Of a stretch of 32,109 nucleotides of DNA, positions 10,201 through 17,900 are shown piece after piece. Numbering within the stretch: the first letter of the stretch is position 1; each line of letters opens with the position of its first letter. A program made the translations under genes and the position numbers. A model generated the notes under the pieces. That model searched no databases. It was not told the origin of the DNA and was given only the letters and a program-made list of their open reading frames with translations. The DNA comes from Apostichopus parvimensis (taxonomy: Eukaryota; Echinodermata; Holothuroidea; Aspidochirotida; Stichopodidae), in the NCBI GenBank assembly GCA_000934455.1, contig KN889933.1, positions 16,281-48,389 of the forward strand, in the 5' to 3' direction.

Positions 10201-11481
10201 GCTTTAGACTACAAAACTGAGCTGCACATTAAGTTCAACAGACTTACGACAACGAAGACGTACCTGGTGATAAGAATGTTATGTTCCTTCATGAAGGTTA
10301 TATCTGTTATCATCCCTTTGTGTCCCTTCAGTCTGTACAGTCCACATTCACTGACCACATCCCAGACAATCACATCAGTATCCTACGGTAAAAAAAACAG
10401 ATTTTCAGAAAGATGTAAAATAAAATATATCAACGACTCATCTCAATACATGACAAAATTATTGCAAAGTAATTCAATTGATTATTACGATAGCAATCAT
10501 TCCTATGAATTTGTCTACACCTGTGTAAATTAACTCAAACCCGCTGCTGAAGTAATAGGAATAAACTATGTAAAGTAAGTTGTGAAATCTCTGGAAAGTC
10601 TCAGGAACTCACCTTAGCACCAGACACCAGCCGCATACCACTAGGATCAAATTTCAAGGCTGTGACTGCTGACTTATGACCCTTAAAGGTCACCACAGCT
10701 TCACCATCAGCAGAGAGGTCATATACTCTGACCGATCCGTCCATGTATCCAACGGCCAACTGAGATTTGTTACGTCCGACGGCCAGGATGGACGCCTCGT
10801 ACTTTTCTCCTTTCAAAGTGAGCACCTATGGTAAAACATAGCTCTAGTATTATGCCAGATTTATTTTTTTGTATTTTCTCATGAAAAAGTCATCATGTTA
10901 ACCCTTTAAACTGATTTTGCATTCTCTTAACAGAATACAACTATTACCTCCATCTGTGCAAAATTCTGCTTAAGTGATTAACTTTCCAAAGACACTTCCA
11001 TAACAAAAATTAATATCTGTACTGAACGTTTGATCAAATGACAGTCAAACCCATCACTAAATATAAAAAATTGATTATAGAATGCACAAGCACTCTCTCA
11101 GCTAAAGTTATGCTCAAAATGAGGTACATGGACTGTTCATATCCAATATGTACACAGTACAGGTACTGACACAGAAACAGAAATCATGAAGTCAATTGTA
11201 TAATTTATCAGTAAATTTAGTTTCTCTATGTGCTGTTATATGTTAAGGACTTCAGGTATCAAAAAAATATTTAAATCATAAAATGTGAGAAGAAACATAA
11301 ATTTTCTTACTATTTCTCCTTTTTTCAGATCCCATATCAAGACATCTTCCACTGCTGTTACTGCCACAAGATTGCTCTGAATATCGTCAATCTCCACAGT
11401 GACAATATTGGCCTTGCTTGTGCCAACGACTCCAAACAGAGCACTTGGTGCATACCGCAGGTACTGCTTAGTTAGTCCCAT
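1186..11481 (-). CDS. WDR3: WDR3 (Utp12/Dip2) WD40 protein, 5' half of the gene, 12 coding exons
   Basis: WDR3 is a nucleolar WD40 protein of the UTP-B part of the SSU processome, needed for 18S rRNA maturation (established for the family). Twelve exons on the minus strand join in phase to give 510 codons, starting with [17 protein letters not shown], which is nearly the start of vertebrate WDR3. Recognisable blocks in order are [18 protein letters not shown] (WD repeat 1), [41 protein letters not shown] (almost invariant in the family), an acidic insert (246-266), a Lys/Arg-rich tract (317-331, possible NLS) and a second propeller beginning [16 protein letters not shown]. Vertebrate WDR3 is about 940 residues, so roughly the last 430, with the Utp12 C-terminal domain, lie beyond position 1. 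All joined exons keep the frame open, so the gene looks functional. Exon ends were assigned by eye from homology and GT/AG. Confidence 0.93.
1434..1946 (+). mobile_element. 5'-truncated LINE 3' end with TTATTA tail
   Basis: Forward translation gives [35 protein letters not shown], a frame change near 1550, then [16 protein letters not shown] and [19 protein letters not shown] ending [10 protein letters not shown]. This is the conserved C-terminus of CR1/L2-class reverse transcriptases. After the coding end come AAGCACTTTGAAACGCTG and a TTATTA repeat tail, the usual 3' end of such elements. The 5' end is abrupt, next to a purine-rich tract (about 1372-1432). It lies antisense in the WDR3 intron beyond exon 12. 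A dead copy; the 81-codon open frame at 1616-1861 is part of it, not a gene. Confidence 0.88.
1892..1946. repeat. TTATTA microsatellite, tail of the LINE copy
   Basis: About 55 bases of nearly pure TTA repeats follow the LINE 3' end directly, so it is best read as the element's tail that has since expanded. Confidence 0.85.
1947..2758. other. WDR3 intron sequence without recognised content
   Basis: This lies between the LINE copy and exon 11. I see no conserved coding block here. It contains a C-run followed by an A-run at about 2537-2561 and nothing else I can name. Confidence 0.6.
2759..2852 (-). CDS. WDR3: WDR3 coding exon 11 (residues 445-476)
   Basis: The exon encodes [20 protein letters not shown] then [11 protein letters not shown], aligned with STLQCIRTM...FFVPGDRQVVIGTK. 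It begins with the last base of a split Arg codon (acceptor TTACAG) and ends in phase 0 before GTACAT. Confidence 0.9.
2853..4008. other. WDR3 intron 10, unique-looking part
   Basis: This is the intron between exons 10 and 11 on the minus strand. It is AT-rich with a short ATT/GTT microsatellite near 3785-3812. I recognise no exon, transposon end or RNA gene. Confidence 0.6.
4009..4267. repeat. Tandem duplication carrying the WDR3 exon 10 splice donor
   Basis: Two diverged copies, about 4009-4121 and 4122-4267, share TAATAACCCTGCT, ATGGAAAGGAACTGGGGGAG, a G-rich stretch, AGAGGTGTC, AGATAATAA and ACCTATTC(C)ACATTTT. The right copy ends inside exon 10, so the repeat includes the last 13 or so coding bases and the GT donor. 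The left copy therefore carries a second donor-like site (GAATAG then GTAAGC on the minus strand, GT at 4108-4107). The G-runs differ in length between copies. Confidence 0.85.
4255..4479 (-). CDS. WDR3: WDR3 coding exon 10 (residues 370-444 plus split codon)
   Basis: The exon starts with RSFDLI and includes [32 protein letters not shown] and [10 protein letters not shown], the first blade of the second propeller (family: GGHRSDVRTLSFSSDN...ADSIKIWNR). Acceptor TCTCTGCAG; donor GTTAGT. The last bases of this exon and its donor occur a second time 146 bases further on (see the repeat at 4009-4267). Confidence 0.93.
4586..4626 (+). repeat. G-rich tract (possible G-quadruplex)
   Basis: Repeated GGGAGGGGGAT-type runs lie in WDR3 intron 9. 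It resembles the G-rich cores of the duplication at 4009-4267. Quadruplex potential is inference from the runs of three to five G. Confidence 0.5.
4873..4983 (-). CDS. WDR3: WDR3 coding exon 9 (residues 333-369 plus split codon)
   Basis: The exon encodes [19 protein letters not shown] followed by [17 protein letters not shown], corresponding to the family's LQDEIQRVTNIKTSAKI. It begins with the final T of the split Ser codon after TTCTACAG and ends with AG of an Arg codon before GTGGGT. Confidence 0.85.
5678..5775 (-). CDS. WDR3: WDR3 coding exon 8 with basic tract (residues 301-332 plus split codon)
   Basis: The exon encodes [20 protein letters not shown] then [12 protein letters not shown]. 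The position matches the family's VLELFCILSKKE...KKMKKARKK stretch. The Lys/Arg-rich end (317-331) could be a nuclear/nucleolar signal (inference). Acceptor CTGCAG, donor GTGAGA; ends with AG of a Ser codon. Confidence 0.87.
5947..5959 (+). repeat. G13 homopolymer
   Basis: Thirteen consecutive G lie in WDR3 intron 7. A similar run is at 26462-26474 in AFG1L intron 8. Confidence 0.8.
6243..6319 (+). repeat. Short tandem repeat, about 23-bp unit
   Basis: About 3.3 copies of a unit like CCAGGGGGAAAGGGGAACAG lie in WDR3 intron 7, with small indels. No coding content. Confidence 0.75.
6516..6617 (-). CDS. WDR3: WDR3 coding exon 7 (residues 267-300)
   Basis: The exon encodes [20 protein letters not shown] then [14 protein letters not shown], matching RILSCRKAGSIMREGRDRVV of vertebrate WDR3. 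It is in phase 0, with acceptor TTTTCAG and donor GTAAGT. Confidence 0.88.
6738..7084. repeat. Three diverged tandem copies of a ~118-bp repeat
   Basis: The copies begin near 6738, 6861 and 6979. Each has (A)CCTTA, a CATGCC/CTGCCTG-like block, GCTAGTCC(A) and, before the next copy, a TAGCTGGT/CAGCTGGT motif. The two right copies are closest to each other. On the minus strand each ends in an AAG-GTAA-like donor. It sits in WDR3 intron 6 and looks like a short satellite or a decayed interspersed repeat. Confidence 0.6.
7085..7986. other. WDR3 intron 6, no recognised content
   Basis: AT-rich intron sequence between the ~118-bp repeat block and exon 6. Open frames on the plus strand here (for example 7558-7782) have no family resemblance and lack splice context. 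Confidence 0.6.
7987..8109 (-). CDS. WDR3: WDR3 coding exon 6, basic then acidic linker (residues 226-266)
   Basis: The exon is 41 codons, phase 0, with acceptor TTTTTAG and donor GTGAGT. The sequence is a KKAKK basic patch followed by an Asp/Glu-rich run ([18 protein letters not shown]), which is the charged low-complexity linker found here in WDR3. The sequence is poorly conserved; composition and phase support it. Confidence 0.85.
8110..8730. other. WDR3 intron 5, no recognised content
   Basis: AT-rich sequence with homopolymer T and A stretches. I see no conserved exon or transposon terminus. Confidence 0.55.
8731..8823 (-). CDS. WDR3: WDR3 coding exon 5 (residues 195-225)
   Basis: The exon encodes [20 protein letters not shown] then [11 protein letters not shown], in phase 0 at both ends (93 nt). 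It has a TCTGCAG acceptor and GTGAGT donor. It completes the WD repeat begun by GHRTE. Confidence 0.92.
9349..9427 (-). CDS. WDR3: WDR3 coding exon 4 (residues 168-194)
   Basis: This short exon encodes [19 protein letters not shown] then LIGHRTE, the most conserved motif of WDR3 orthologues. It begins with the last base of the split Ser codon and ends in phase 0 before GTTTGT. Exons 3 and 4 together are 198 nt, a multiple of three. Confidence 0.94.
9462..9877. repeat. Tandem duplication, ~202-bp unit
   Basis: Copy A (about 9462-9663) and copy B (about 9664-9877) share TCATATTTATAT, ATTCATAAAGT, TCATGGAATCATAT, AATGAGGTTTATATGGAATG and CTGCAATATTTTGGCAACAA. It lies in WDR3 intron 3, just upstream of exon 4 in transcript direction, without including the exon. 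The copies are about 85-90% alike by eye. Confidence 0.85.
10264..10382 (-). CDS. WDR3: WDR3 coding exon 3 (residues 129-167 plus split codon)
   Basis: The exon begins [20 protein letters not shown] after a CGTAG acceptor and ends with the first two bases (AG) of a Ser codon before GTACGT. This is WD repeat material matching DTDIIVWDV...GLYRLKGHK of the family. Confidence 0.9.
10613..10825 (-). CDS. WDR3: WDR3 coding exon 2 (residues 58-128)
   Basis: The exon is 71 codons, phase 0 at both ends, with acceptor CATAG and donor GTGAGT. It carries a WD40 repeat ([31 protein letters not shown]), aligned with the vertebrate LAVGYEDGSIRIF / FNGHKAAITTLKYD block. Confidence 0.93.
10826..11310. other. 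WDR3 intron 1, no recognised content
   Basis: Anonymous AT-rich intron sequence between coding exons 1 and 2. Confidence 0.6.
11311..11481 (-). CDS. WDR3: WDR3 coding exon 1 (residues 1-57)
   Basis: The ATG is at 11481-11479 and the exon encodes [10 protein letters not shown] through DLKKGEI. It ends in phase 0 before a GTAAGA donor. The start matches the conserved WDR3 N-terminus, and no in-frame upstream ATG is needed. Twelve bases upstream is a good acceptor (long pyrimidine run then TATAG), so a 5' UTR intron is likely. Confidence 0.93.
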
Positions 11482-11495
11482 AATAATACAATTCT
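11482..11495 (-). promoter_or_regulatory. Probable 5' UTR splice acceptor just upstream of the WDR3 ATG
   Basis: On the minus strand a pyrimidine-rich run (rc of 11496-11520) ends in TATAG at 11495-11494, followed by 12 bases and the ATG. This is a textbook acceptor, so transcription probably starts in a non-coding exon further right. Which donor it uses cannot be decided; candidate GT sites are at 12911-12910 and near 12930. Confidence 0.5.
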
Positions 11496-12181
11496 ATAAG
11501 GAAGGGGAAAAAAAGGAAAGAGAGTGGCTGTGGTTCAGTGCCAATGGATGATGTTGAACATTATTTATGTTTTCGTTAAGTCATTGCAATGATTATATAG
11601 TGTATGAAAATGATTTGCAAAGTGAAATACATGGCATGGTACAAAACTATCTTTTAGGAAATGCACAAATCAATATTTCGGTACTAATTTAGAATCCGTA
11701 CCATTCGACTAATTCATTTGGAACTCTACCCCTTTAATTCATTCCAGCGAATCATTCACGCGACGCACCTATTCACTGACTGTTATTCTATTGATTTGGG
11801 AGCACACACGTTCAGCCGGATTATACAGTTGTTATTCTGCCGATACAAAGTAAGCTTTCCCATTCATATGGTATGGATTCTAAAGTTAGGCCAATATTTC
11901 AATATGTGCAAATAGTTCATACTGTACTGTAGGTCTGTCTAGGCTTGGGTAAAATTCAGTTGGTATTGGTCGCCAATATATATTGGTTCAAATCTGACTG
12001 AGCATGCATGTTAAAACTTGGGTAACTACTAACTAACAGGAAATTCCAAGAAATTTTCGCGAAGTTCTAGCATTCCAACTAATTTCAAAATATCAAGAAG
12101 TGTTCATTTTGACTAGACATCAGAATAGATAAATTGGCATACCTCTGAACAATAATAATACAATGTAGGCACAAGGCATGC

Positions 12182-12710
12182 CGTAGTGGCTATTGACCCA
12201 GCCGCCGGGCCTCTAAGCCCCGCTCGCTATTCACCCGGCTGTAGATGGTACCATGGAAACGCAAGCAAAACAAATGTGCATACAGCATGGCATTATGTGG
12301 ATTCTATGCAGGTACCATGCCAAGTTGTGCACAGTCCTGGATCTCATATAAATTTACGGGATTGCCGTCCATATGCTACAACGCCCTTTTACTTTTGACA
12401 ACAGGCATGTCCGGGTCCTTCACTAGCCTAAATTCATTAATTTTAGTCACACAGCATAACCTAAATAAATAATAATCAGCCCTCAACTTAGGCTATGCTG
12501 GAGATTTTTGAACGGCTGGATTTAAGTCTTACTCATTCTGAGGATCATCAGCGGCGATCGACCCCCACACAAACAAACGCAATCGCTATTCTCCCGTGCC
12601 ATTCATTTCGGCAGCCGGGTCGATAAGCCACACTGTTCGCTATTCACCCGGCGGCCGGGCCGATAAGCTCCGCTCGCTATTCACCCGGCGGCCGGGTCAA
12701 TAGGCCCCAC
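12182..12710. mobile_element. MULE-like non-autonomous element built from GC-rich foldback units, 10-bp target duplication
   Basis: The segment is bracketed by perfect direct repeats CAAGGCATGC (12172-12181 and 12711-12720). Its ends are inverted: left GTGGC-TATTGACCC, right (reverse complement) GTGGGGCCTATTGACCC. Inside, a unit of about 38 bp with GCCGGGTCGATAAGC at one end and GCTATTCACCCGGC at the other occurs once near the left end (12205-12240) and about 2.5 times at the right end (12615-12710). Each unit is itself a near-palindrome. There is no coding frame. A 10-bp target duplication fits Mutator-like elements (8-11 bp), but the family assignment is inference. Confidence 0.8.
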
Positions 12711-12969
12711 CAAGGCATGCAGGTGCGAATCATCGCTAATCTGGTACACGAGATACAAGCCTACACCTTTGGTGGTGAGATCATAAAGTGTCTAATTTGA
12801 AAAGTGACATCTCTGTGTTGGTGTCAAGATTTCACTAAAGAATTAAAATACAGTGTAAATAACACAAGTGATCTCATTAAATACATATAAAGGATTAATT
12901 ATTGCATTTACCAGTTCGAATGATATCCACCTTCACAAACGTGTGCATGTGTACGCTGCACATTTGTCG

Positions 12970-13045
12970 CGGTATAAATTCTGAGTTTCTTGTTCACTCA
13001 CTAATCCCCGCCTATTCTGAATTTATAAGGTAACCCCGCCCACTT
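12970..13045 (-). promoter_or_regulatory. Candidate WDR3 promoter with two GC boxes
   Basis: CCCCGCC (13006-13012) and CCCCGCCC (13034-13041) stand out in AT-rich sequence, between the two transposons and upstream of the predicted WDR3 5' UTR exon. There is no transcript evidence. Confidence 0.3.
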
Positions 13046-13269
13046 TATAACACCTGATTGATAAATACAGTCTTACGCTCAAAATGCGGTCCTCGAGGTT
13101 TTCAAATCCAATGAGACATTGTAATATCGAGCAATATGTTTTTATCCAACAATTATATCAACTGACATATGGCATTTCACTGAATGATCGAAAGAACAAT
13201 GCATGCCATGTGTATACTTTGAGGGACTTTGTATAGGTTGTGATCGGATATTTCAAGGTAGTGATGGCC

Positions 13270-14011
13270 GGTCATACTAATTAGCGTCAACAGGCCCATT
13301 TCACGACAACTCAAGACAACTCAAGACAACAAGTTTAAAATACCATCAAATACAATGGTTGTAATAAGAGTGTATCTGGAAACACATTTAAAACTGACTG
13401 AAACCATCATGCATACATATTTTTCACGGGAAAAAATGTTTTTTTCGTAAAAATAGTCAACTTTCTCCGTCCGTAGAATTGGACCGCACCATTATGATAT
13501 GGGTTAGTTTGTGTTAGGGAACTAACTTTGTGTACAGTGTCGGTAAGGCGGGTTGACGTAGTAAGAAAGTGCCACCAAAGTAGTATGATGAATGAACTCC
13601 AAATCAATCAAATCATTGAATGTTTTTAAAATAATGAATATTTCTTATTGTTTTTCCATTGAAATTTACATATGTTTTTATTAATTTTTACAGTCTTGCT
13701 TACTTTCATTTTGCCTGGTTTTATTATTCTCTCCGTGTATTTTATTCTGTAATGGTGCGGTCCAATGTCATTGCGCAAGAGCAATAGCATCAGGTCGTCC
13801 AATTCTACGGACGGAGAAAGTTGATGATTTTTACGACAAAAACATTTTTTCCCGTGAAAATATGTATGCACGATGGTTCCAGTCAGTTTTAAACGTTTTT
13901 CCAGATACACTTTGATTACAACCATTGTATTTGATGGTATTTTAAACTTGTTGTCTTGAGTTGTCTTGAGTTGTCGTGAAATGTGCCTGTTGACGCTAAT
14001 TAGTACGACCC
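13270..14011. mobile_element. 742-bp MULE-like element with ~230-260-bp terminal inverted repeats and 9-bp target duplication
   Basis: GTGATGGCC occurs immediately outside both ends (13261-13269 and 14012-14020). The left arm (13270 to about 13497) and right arm (about 13752-14011) are inverted copies: GGTCATACTAATTAGCGTCA against the reverse complement GGTCGTACTAATTAGCGTCA, then triple ACAACTCAAG subrepeats, and CTCCGTCCGTAGAATTGGAC. The core of about 250 bp has no coding frame. Long inverted repeats with 9-bp duplications are the signature of Mutator-like elements. The 137-codon minus-strand open frame at 13626-14039 crosses the right arm and is not a gene. Confidence 0.88.
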
Positions 14012-14020
14012 GTGATGGCC

Positions 14021-14628
14021 GCAAACGGCGGCGAGCCAAGTAGAGTTGTGCTGGGGAAGGAGAGGGGACCAGAGGATAAGAAGGGAGATGTGGAGATAAA
14101 TACGAGAGAGATGGGACAAAGGGTTAGGGTACCTTGTATTGTTCTTTAAATATGTGAGATTTTGTATAGGATATTTGATACGTTTTAAGAAAAGTCACCC
14201 AAGATAGAGTATGCATGCCAAACAACTTGATCCACTCTCCACCCCGATCCCTTTACATCGAGACTTTTACCAAGTGAGCTATCACGAGTCCTTTGGAAAA
14301 GGAGCTTCATTCATATGATCGCTGAGCGACTTGTTGTATTCTGTGTACAGCACTACCATGATTTTCGCCAAATGGCCTAGGAGTGACTAATGTGAAAATA
14401 ATAATATATCGGTATTTGTTCGTAATCTCCCTTTTGTCATTAGCACTTTGAAATGCACTACGTAAGGTTGTATATAAAAAAAATCATGAAAAAGTTACTC
14501 ATTGACCTATTCAAACATATTCGAGCCAAAGGAAGAAATAAAACGCGTTTTTAATTTTAGGCTACTAAGCTTCGAATAGGTAGGAGTAGGGCGCTTGTTA
14601 ACGACGTAGTTATTAATTGAGCGATTTT
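14021..14628. other. AFG1L upstream sequence, nothing specific
   Basis: A purine-rich stretch (about 14050-14125) and AT-rich sequence; no exon, repeat or motif I can name with support. Confidence 0.5.
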
Positions 14629-14635
14629 ATTGGTT
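14629..14635 (+). promoter_or_regulatory. Inverted CCAAT box upstream of AFG1L
   Basis: ATTGGTT lies 179 bases before the AFG1L ATG, a usual distance for an NF-Y site in a TATA-less housekeeping promoter. A single short motif, so weak evidence. Confidence 0.35.
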
Positions 14636-14807
14636 AACTATAGTTGGTAGGCGCGGTCAACAAAGGCGTCACTCTGGATTGAAACACTTGAGTTTTAAGT
14701 ACGGCACTTGGATCGGATGACCATTTCTGTGGTCAATTTTAAAGCTATGCTTTTCGACAGAGGTGCAGTTGTACTAAACATTCGTCTATAACATCAATGG
14801 CTAACAA

Positions 14808-14922
14808 ATGGCGCTAGAGCTTAGGCTCAAAGCCCTCCTACGTTTTCATTGTCATCTCTCATTGAGAAGAAGAGTTCAAAAGCATGACCAAGTCACCACA
14901 ACGGGTGCAGCCTATTTTCTTG
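14808..14922 (+). CDS. AFG1L: AFG1L coding exon 1, presequence (residues 1-38 plus one base)
   Basis: ATG at 14808 opens [20 protein letters not shown] followed by [18 protein letters not shown]. It ends with G before a GTAAAG donor. That single base pairs in phase with CG at the start of exon 2 (Ala codon). Basic, poor in acidic residues and Leu-rich, as expected for mitochondrial import. N-termini of this family are not conserved, so support comes from phase, donor and composition. Confidence 0.75.
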
Positions 14923-17900
14923 GTAAAGAAGGTTGACTAGCTAAGTTAAACGTTTGTTACAGTAACGGGTAGACTTAGGCCTATCCTACTGTAGGCCTAG
15001 CCATTGTAAGTTACACCACAGTAATAATATCGCTACGGAACCGTCAGTAGGCTTAGTTATGCATAGGCTGTCATAGTACTGTCTGTGGGCCCTCCCGATG
15101 TCTTAATTAATCGTATCACTAAGCCTAATCTAGCCCTAGCCTATTTTAATAAACAGTAATATAATGTAATCCCATAATGCTGAGTTTGGAGTCGCCGCCC
15201 CATCAAGCTTCTTGTTACCATTCACAATCTTTCTTTAAATCTTTTGTCATGTAGCCTATACACAACGAAATTACTGTATATTTTCATCAAAAGAGAGTGA
15301 AATAAAGTTTGATAAATTGAATTACTTAGCTTAAGTTCAGTGAGACTCAGAGAGTACTAAGAATCTACCATAGATACCAAGGGCGCCGTTTTGTTTTGAA
15401 AATTGGTGGGGACGTGACTATCTAAGCGGAGCGCGACCATGGGTTCGCGCGGAGCGTACCATAATTTTTTTGACAGATGCACCCCCCAGATTGCCGGAAA
15501 TTGCATTTCCCAGACACAATTATGATCAAAAATGGGTCATTCATTTTAATATTTCACGGTTTTAAATGTTTCATGAAAAATTAGTCCATCTTCACCTTCC
15601 TTCACCGCCCTTTGGGCAGTTGGTCGTGGGGTCCCATTAATATGTGCTGGAAGCTACATGCAAGTTGACGCAACAACAACAACAACAACAATGAATACAC
15701 AAACAAGACTGAACAGGGAGTCCTGCATGCCCTCCTGGTTCGACCGCTGGGTTCTGCATTAGCTCCCAGACAAACAGGTAACAACAAATAAACAAAGCAG
15801 ATGAAATAGAATATTGTGCTGGAGAAAGGCGAACAGGGTCAACTAGAGGTATGATGAGCAGCAACAGTCGTTGGAGTGCAAAATCAGCCAGTGGAAGGGG
15901 AGGAAGTGGCAAGTGTGAACTTAGGAAAACCGGTACGAAAGTGAATAAATATCGTGTTTACACGCTACTCTTATCTAAAAGTTCAGAGACCAGGTAGGGG
16001 TGGCTATCCTACCATCAGGACTTCCATTTAACGTCCTCGTCTGAGGGACCAGGCGGCTACACGCAGCATTTTGGAAACTTTTTTTTTCCAATTTTTTTTA
16101 ACTATTAATTCCAGCGTTCTCAAACCACCCCTATCCATTTATATAGTCAAACTTTTTGAGACGTGCAATAAATGTTTGCTAGCTCATGGACTACATATGG
16201 GGAACCCATTCAACCCAAGACTATCAGTAATCGGTAGCGACGTACCTTGTGTGACCTACCTTCCTACTTGAAACATCCGAATACTTTTCTCCGTGCATCT
16301 GGTTTATTAGAAATGAATTTCTCCGCGATAATTTGGGAGTCCATCTTCTCCAGTAGGTCACTGTGTACATTGCACAGCATGAGGTGGTTGAGTCTTGATT
16401 GTGTCATCGTGCTTCTCAACCATGTCTTTAGTCGTCTCAATGAACTAAATGATCTCTCAGCTGTACAAGAATTGGCTGGATTGACGAGGATGATTCGAAG
16501 TAATCGTTCAACTTGTTGAAACATCCTTCGGACTTCTGGGGTCATCGATTCAAATTCATCTTGAAGGTCACTGATGTGCGTAACTGTGAAGTTCCTATGA
16601 AAGAAAGCAAGTTCCTGTTCTAAGTCGGCAGTCAGTTCCGGGTAGCGTTCAGATACAACGGCATTGTACACCCCAGTTACTAGCATATCGGTCAGTTTTC
16701 CATATTCCGTAAGATCAGTTGATGTGAAATATGCATCCAGATTTGCGAGTGCGGCGTCCAAAACTTGGAAATATTGAGGTCGATAATACTCCTCTACAGT
16801 GTTAAAATTGTGTGTTGCAACACCTCCTTCAATTCTCATTGGAATCTTGCGAACCCGTGGTAGAGACAACTCCTCCAAAGAAAGACTCTCTGCCATTTCT
16901 TCTGCTTCTACAAATATTTTGTGGAACGTATCCTCTGAGCGTAGTGACTGGAGTTCTCTTTTCAGGGATTCCACCACAACAAACATCCCTGCAACGGTCT
17001 GGTTCTTCCCCTGTAGTGACTTATTGAAAGACTCCAGTACTTGAAGTATTGGCAGCGCCATTTTCAAACCCACCAGAGTTTGGGTACTCATCAGATTATT
17101 ATACAGCCCACTAGCACGGGCACCCGACGTCGAGCCAAACATGTCCGCAGCCTTCTTAAGCGCAGTTAACGCTGCTGCGTAATTGCTTAATACTGATATG
17201 ACCGCAGGTGCACGGGTCAGCCATCTTGTTGGGCAAATTGGTATAACAAATCCTCCTTTGGAAAAGGACAGCGACGTTTGAGTTCGATCTCTCCTACACT
17301 GTGTCAATGGACTGAAGTCAGCAACGCAATTTCAACAAAGGCTGGTGTTGTTTTTGGCTGCTGGAGACATTGTTGAAGTTAGCACCACCGGGTAGCATAC
17401 ATCAATGAAACAAGCAACTTGTAAGGCTGCCAATTAACGTATCAGACTTGTTTCCATCTTTTGCATTCGCTCATTCATTAGTTTTGTTGCTTATTTTGAT
17501 AACGCCTAATGGGTACTTGAGATCTTTACGACTAACGCGGTATAGCAGGATATCATGGATAGTCGGACTTCCAAAATTCACTCAAAAGATGGTGGGGACA
17601 TGCTATACCATGTCCCCACCTCTGAAATTTTTGGTGGGGACGCGTCCCTGCGGGAAACGGCGCCCCTGATAGATACTCAGTGTGACCAAGCCACATCGAG
17701 TCCCTTATTCTGCAGGTCTTGCCCTGAGTCCTGGATTATCTAACTTCTGTCACTTCAAGTTCAAGTCCCTAACTAGGCCTAGTATGTATGTCAATTCATC
17801 CTTAGTCTCTCTAATGCAATTGCTAATTGTGAGTCCTCTTATATATCTTTCCAGTAAAAGTAATTACAGAATGTATACACAAATGCAACTTTCATTGTAG

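Larger units (their letters stand above)
11496..14807. other. Divergent upstream region between WDR3 and AFG1L
   Basis: The two genes point away from each other with 3.3 kb between start codons. The interval holds two transposons (12182-12710 and 13270-14011). Between them are GC-box-like CCCCGCC and CCCCGCCC at 13006-13012 and 13034-13041, the best guess for the WDR3 promoter. An inverted CCAAT box lies close to the AFG1L start. I see no conserved coding exon and no RNA gene. Open frames at 11718-11915, 12186-12472 and 13407-14039 are chance or transposon frames. Confidence 0.6.
15378..17668 (-). mobile_element. hAT transposon, full length by its ends, 8-bp target duplication
   Basis: ATAGATAC flanks both ends (15370-15377 and 17669-17676). 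The termini are inverted, CAAGGGCGCCGTTT on the left and CAGGGGCGCCGTTT on the reverse complement of the right (13 of 14), each followed inward by GGTGGGGAC. An 8-bp duplication and CAGGG-type ends are the hAT signature. The element is 2291 bp and carries a transposase fragment on its minus strand. A hairpin (GGTGGGGACATG... at 17591-17621) lies near the right end. It sits in AFG1L intron 1 in antisense orientation. An autonomous copy of this subtype would be longer, so an internal deletion is likely. Confidence 0.92.

Noticed and set aside
10126..10533. 135-codon plus-strand frame
   Set aside because: It is the antisense of WDR3 exon 3 plus intron; no family resemblance.
12182..12710. GC-rich segment as a CpG-island promoter
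   Set aside because: Its borders are exact 10-bp duplications and its GC content comes from repeated transposon units, so transposon is the better reading; it may still affect promoters.
13626..14039. 137-codon minus-strand frame as a gene
   Set aside because: It runs through the right inverted repeat of the MULE-like element, and the left arm carries the same sequence in broken form.
14881..14922. ATG at 14884 as the AFG1L start
   Set aside because: Its frame would end in phase 0 at the GTAAAG donor, but exon 2 needs one base carried over; the 14808 frame fits.
16264..17307. The longest open frame (347 codons) as a host gene
   Set aside because: It ends in a hAT dimerisation domain, lies between hAT termini with an 8-bp duplication, lacks the N-terminal half and has no credible start; it is transposon-derived.
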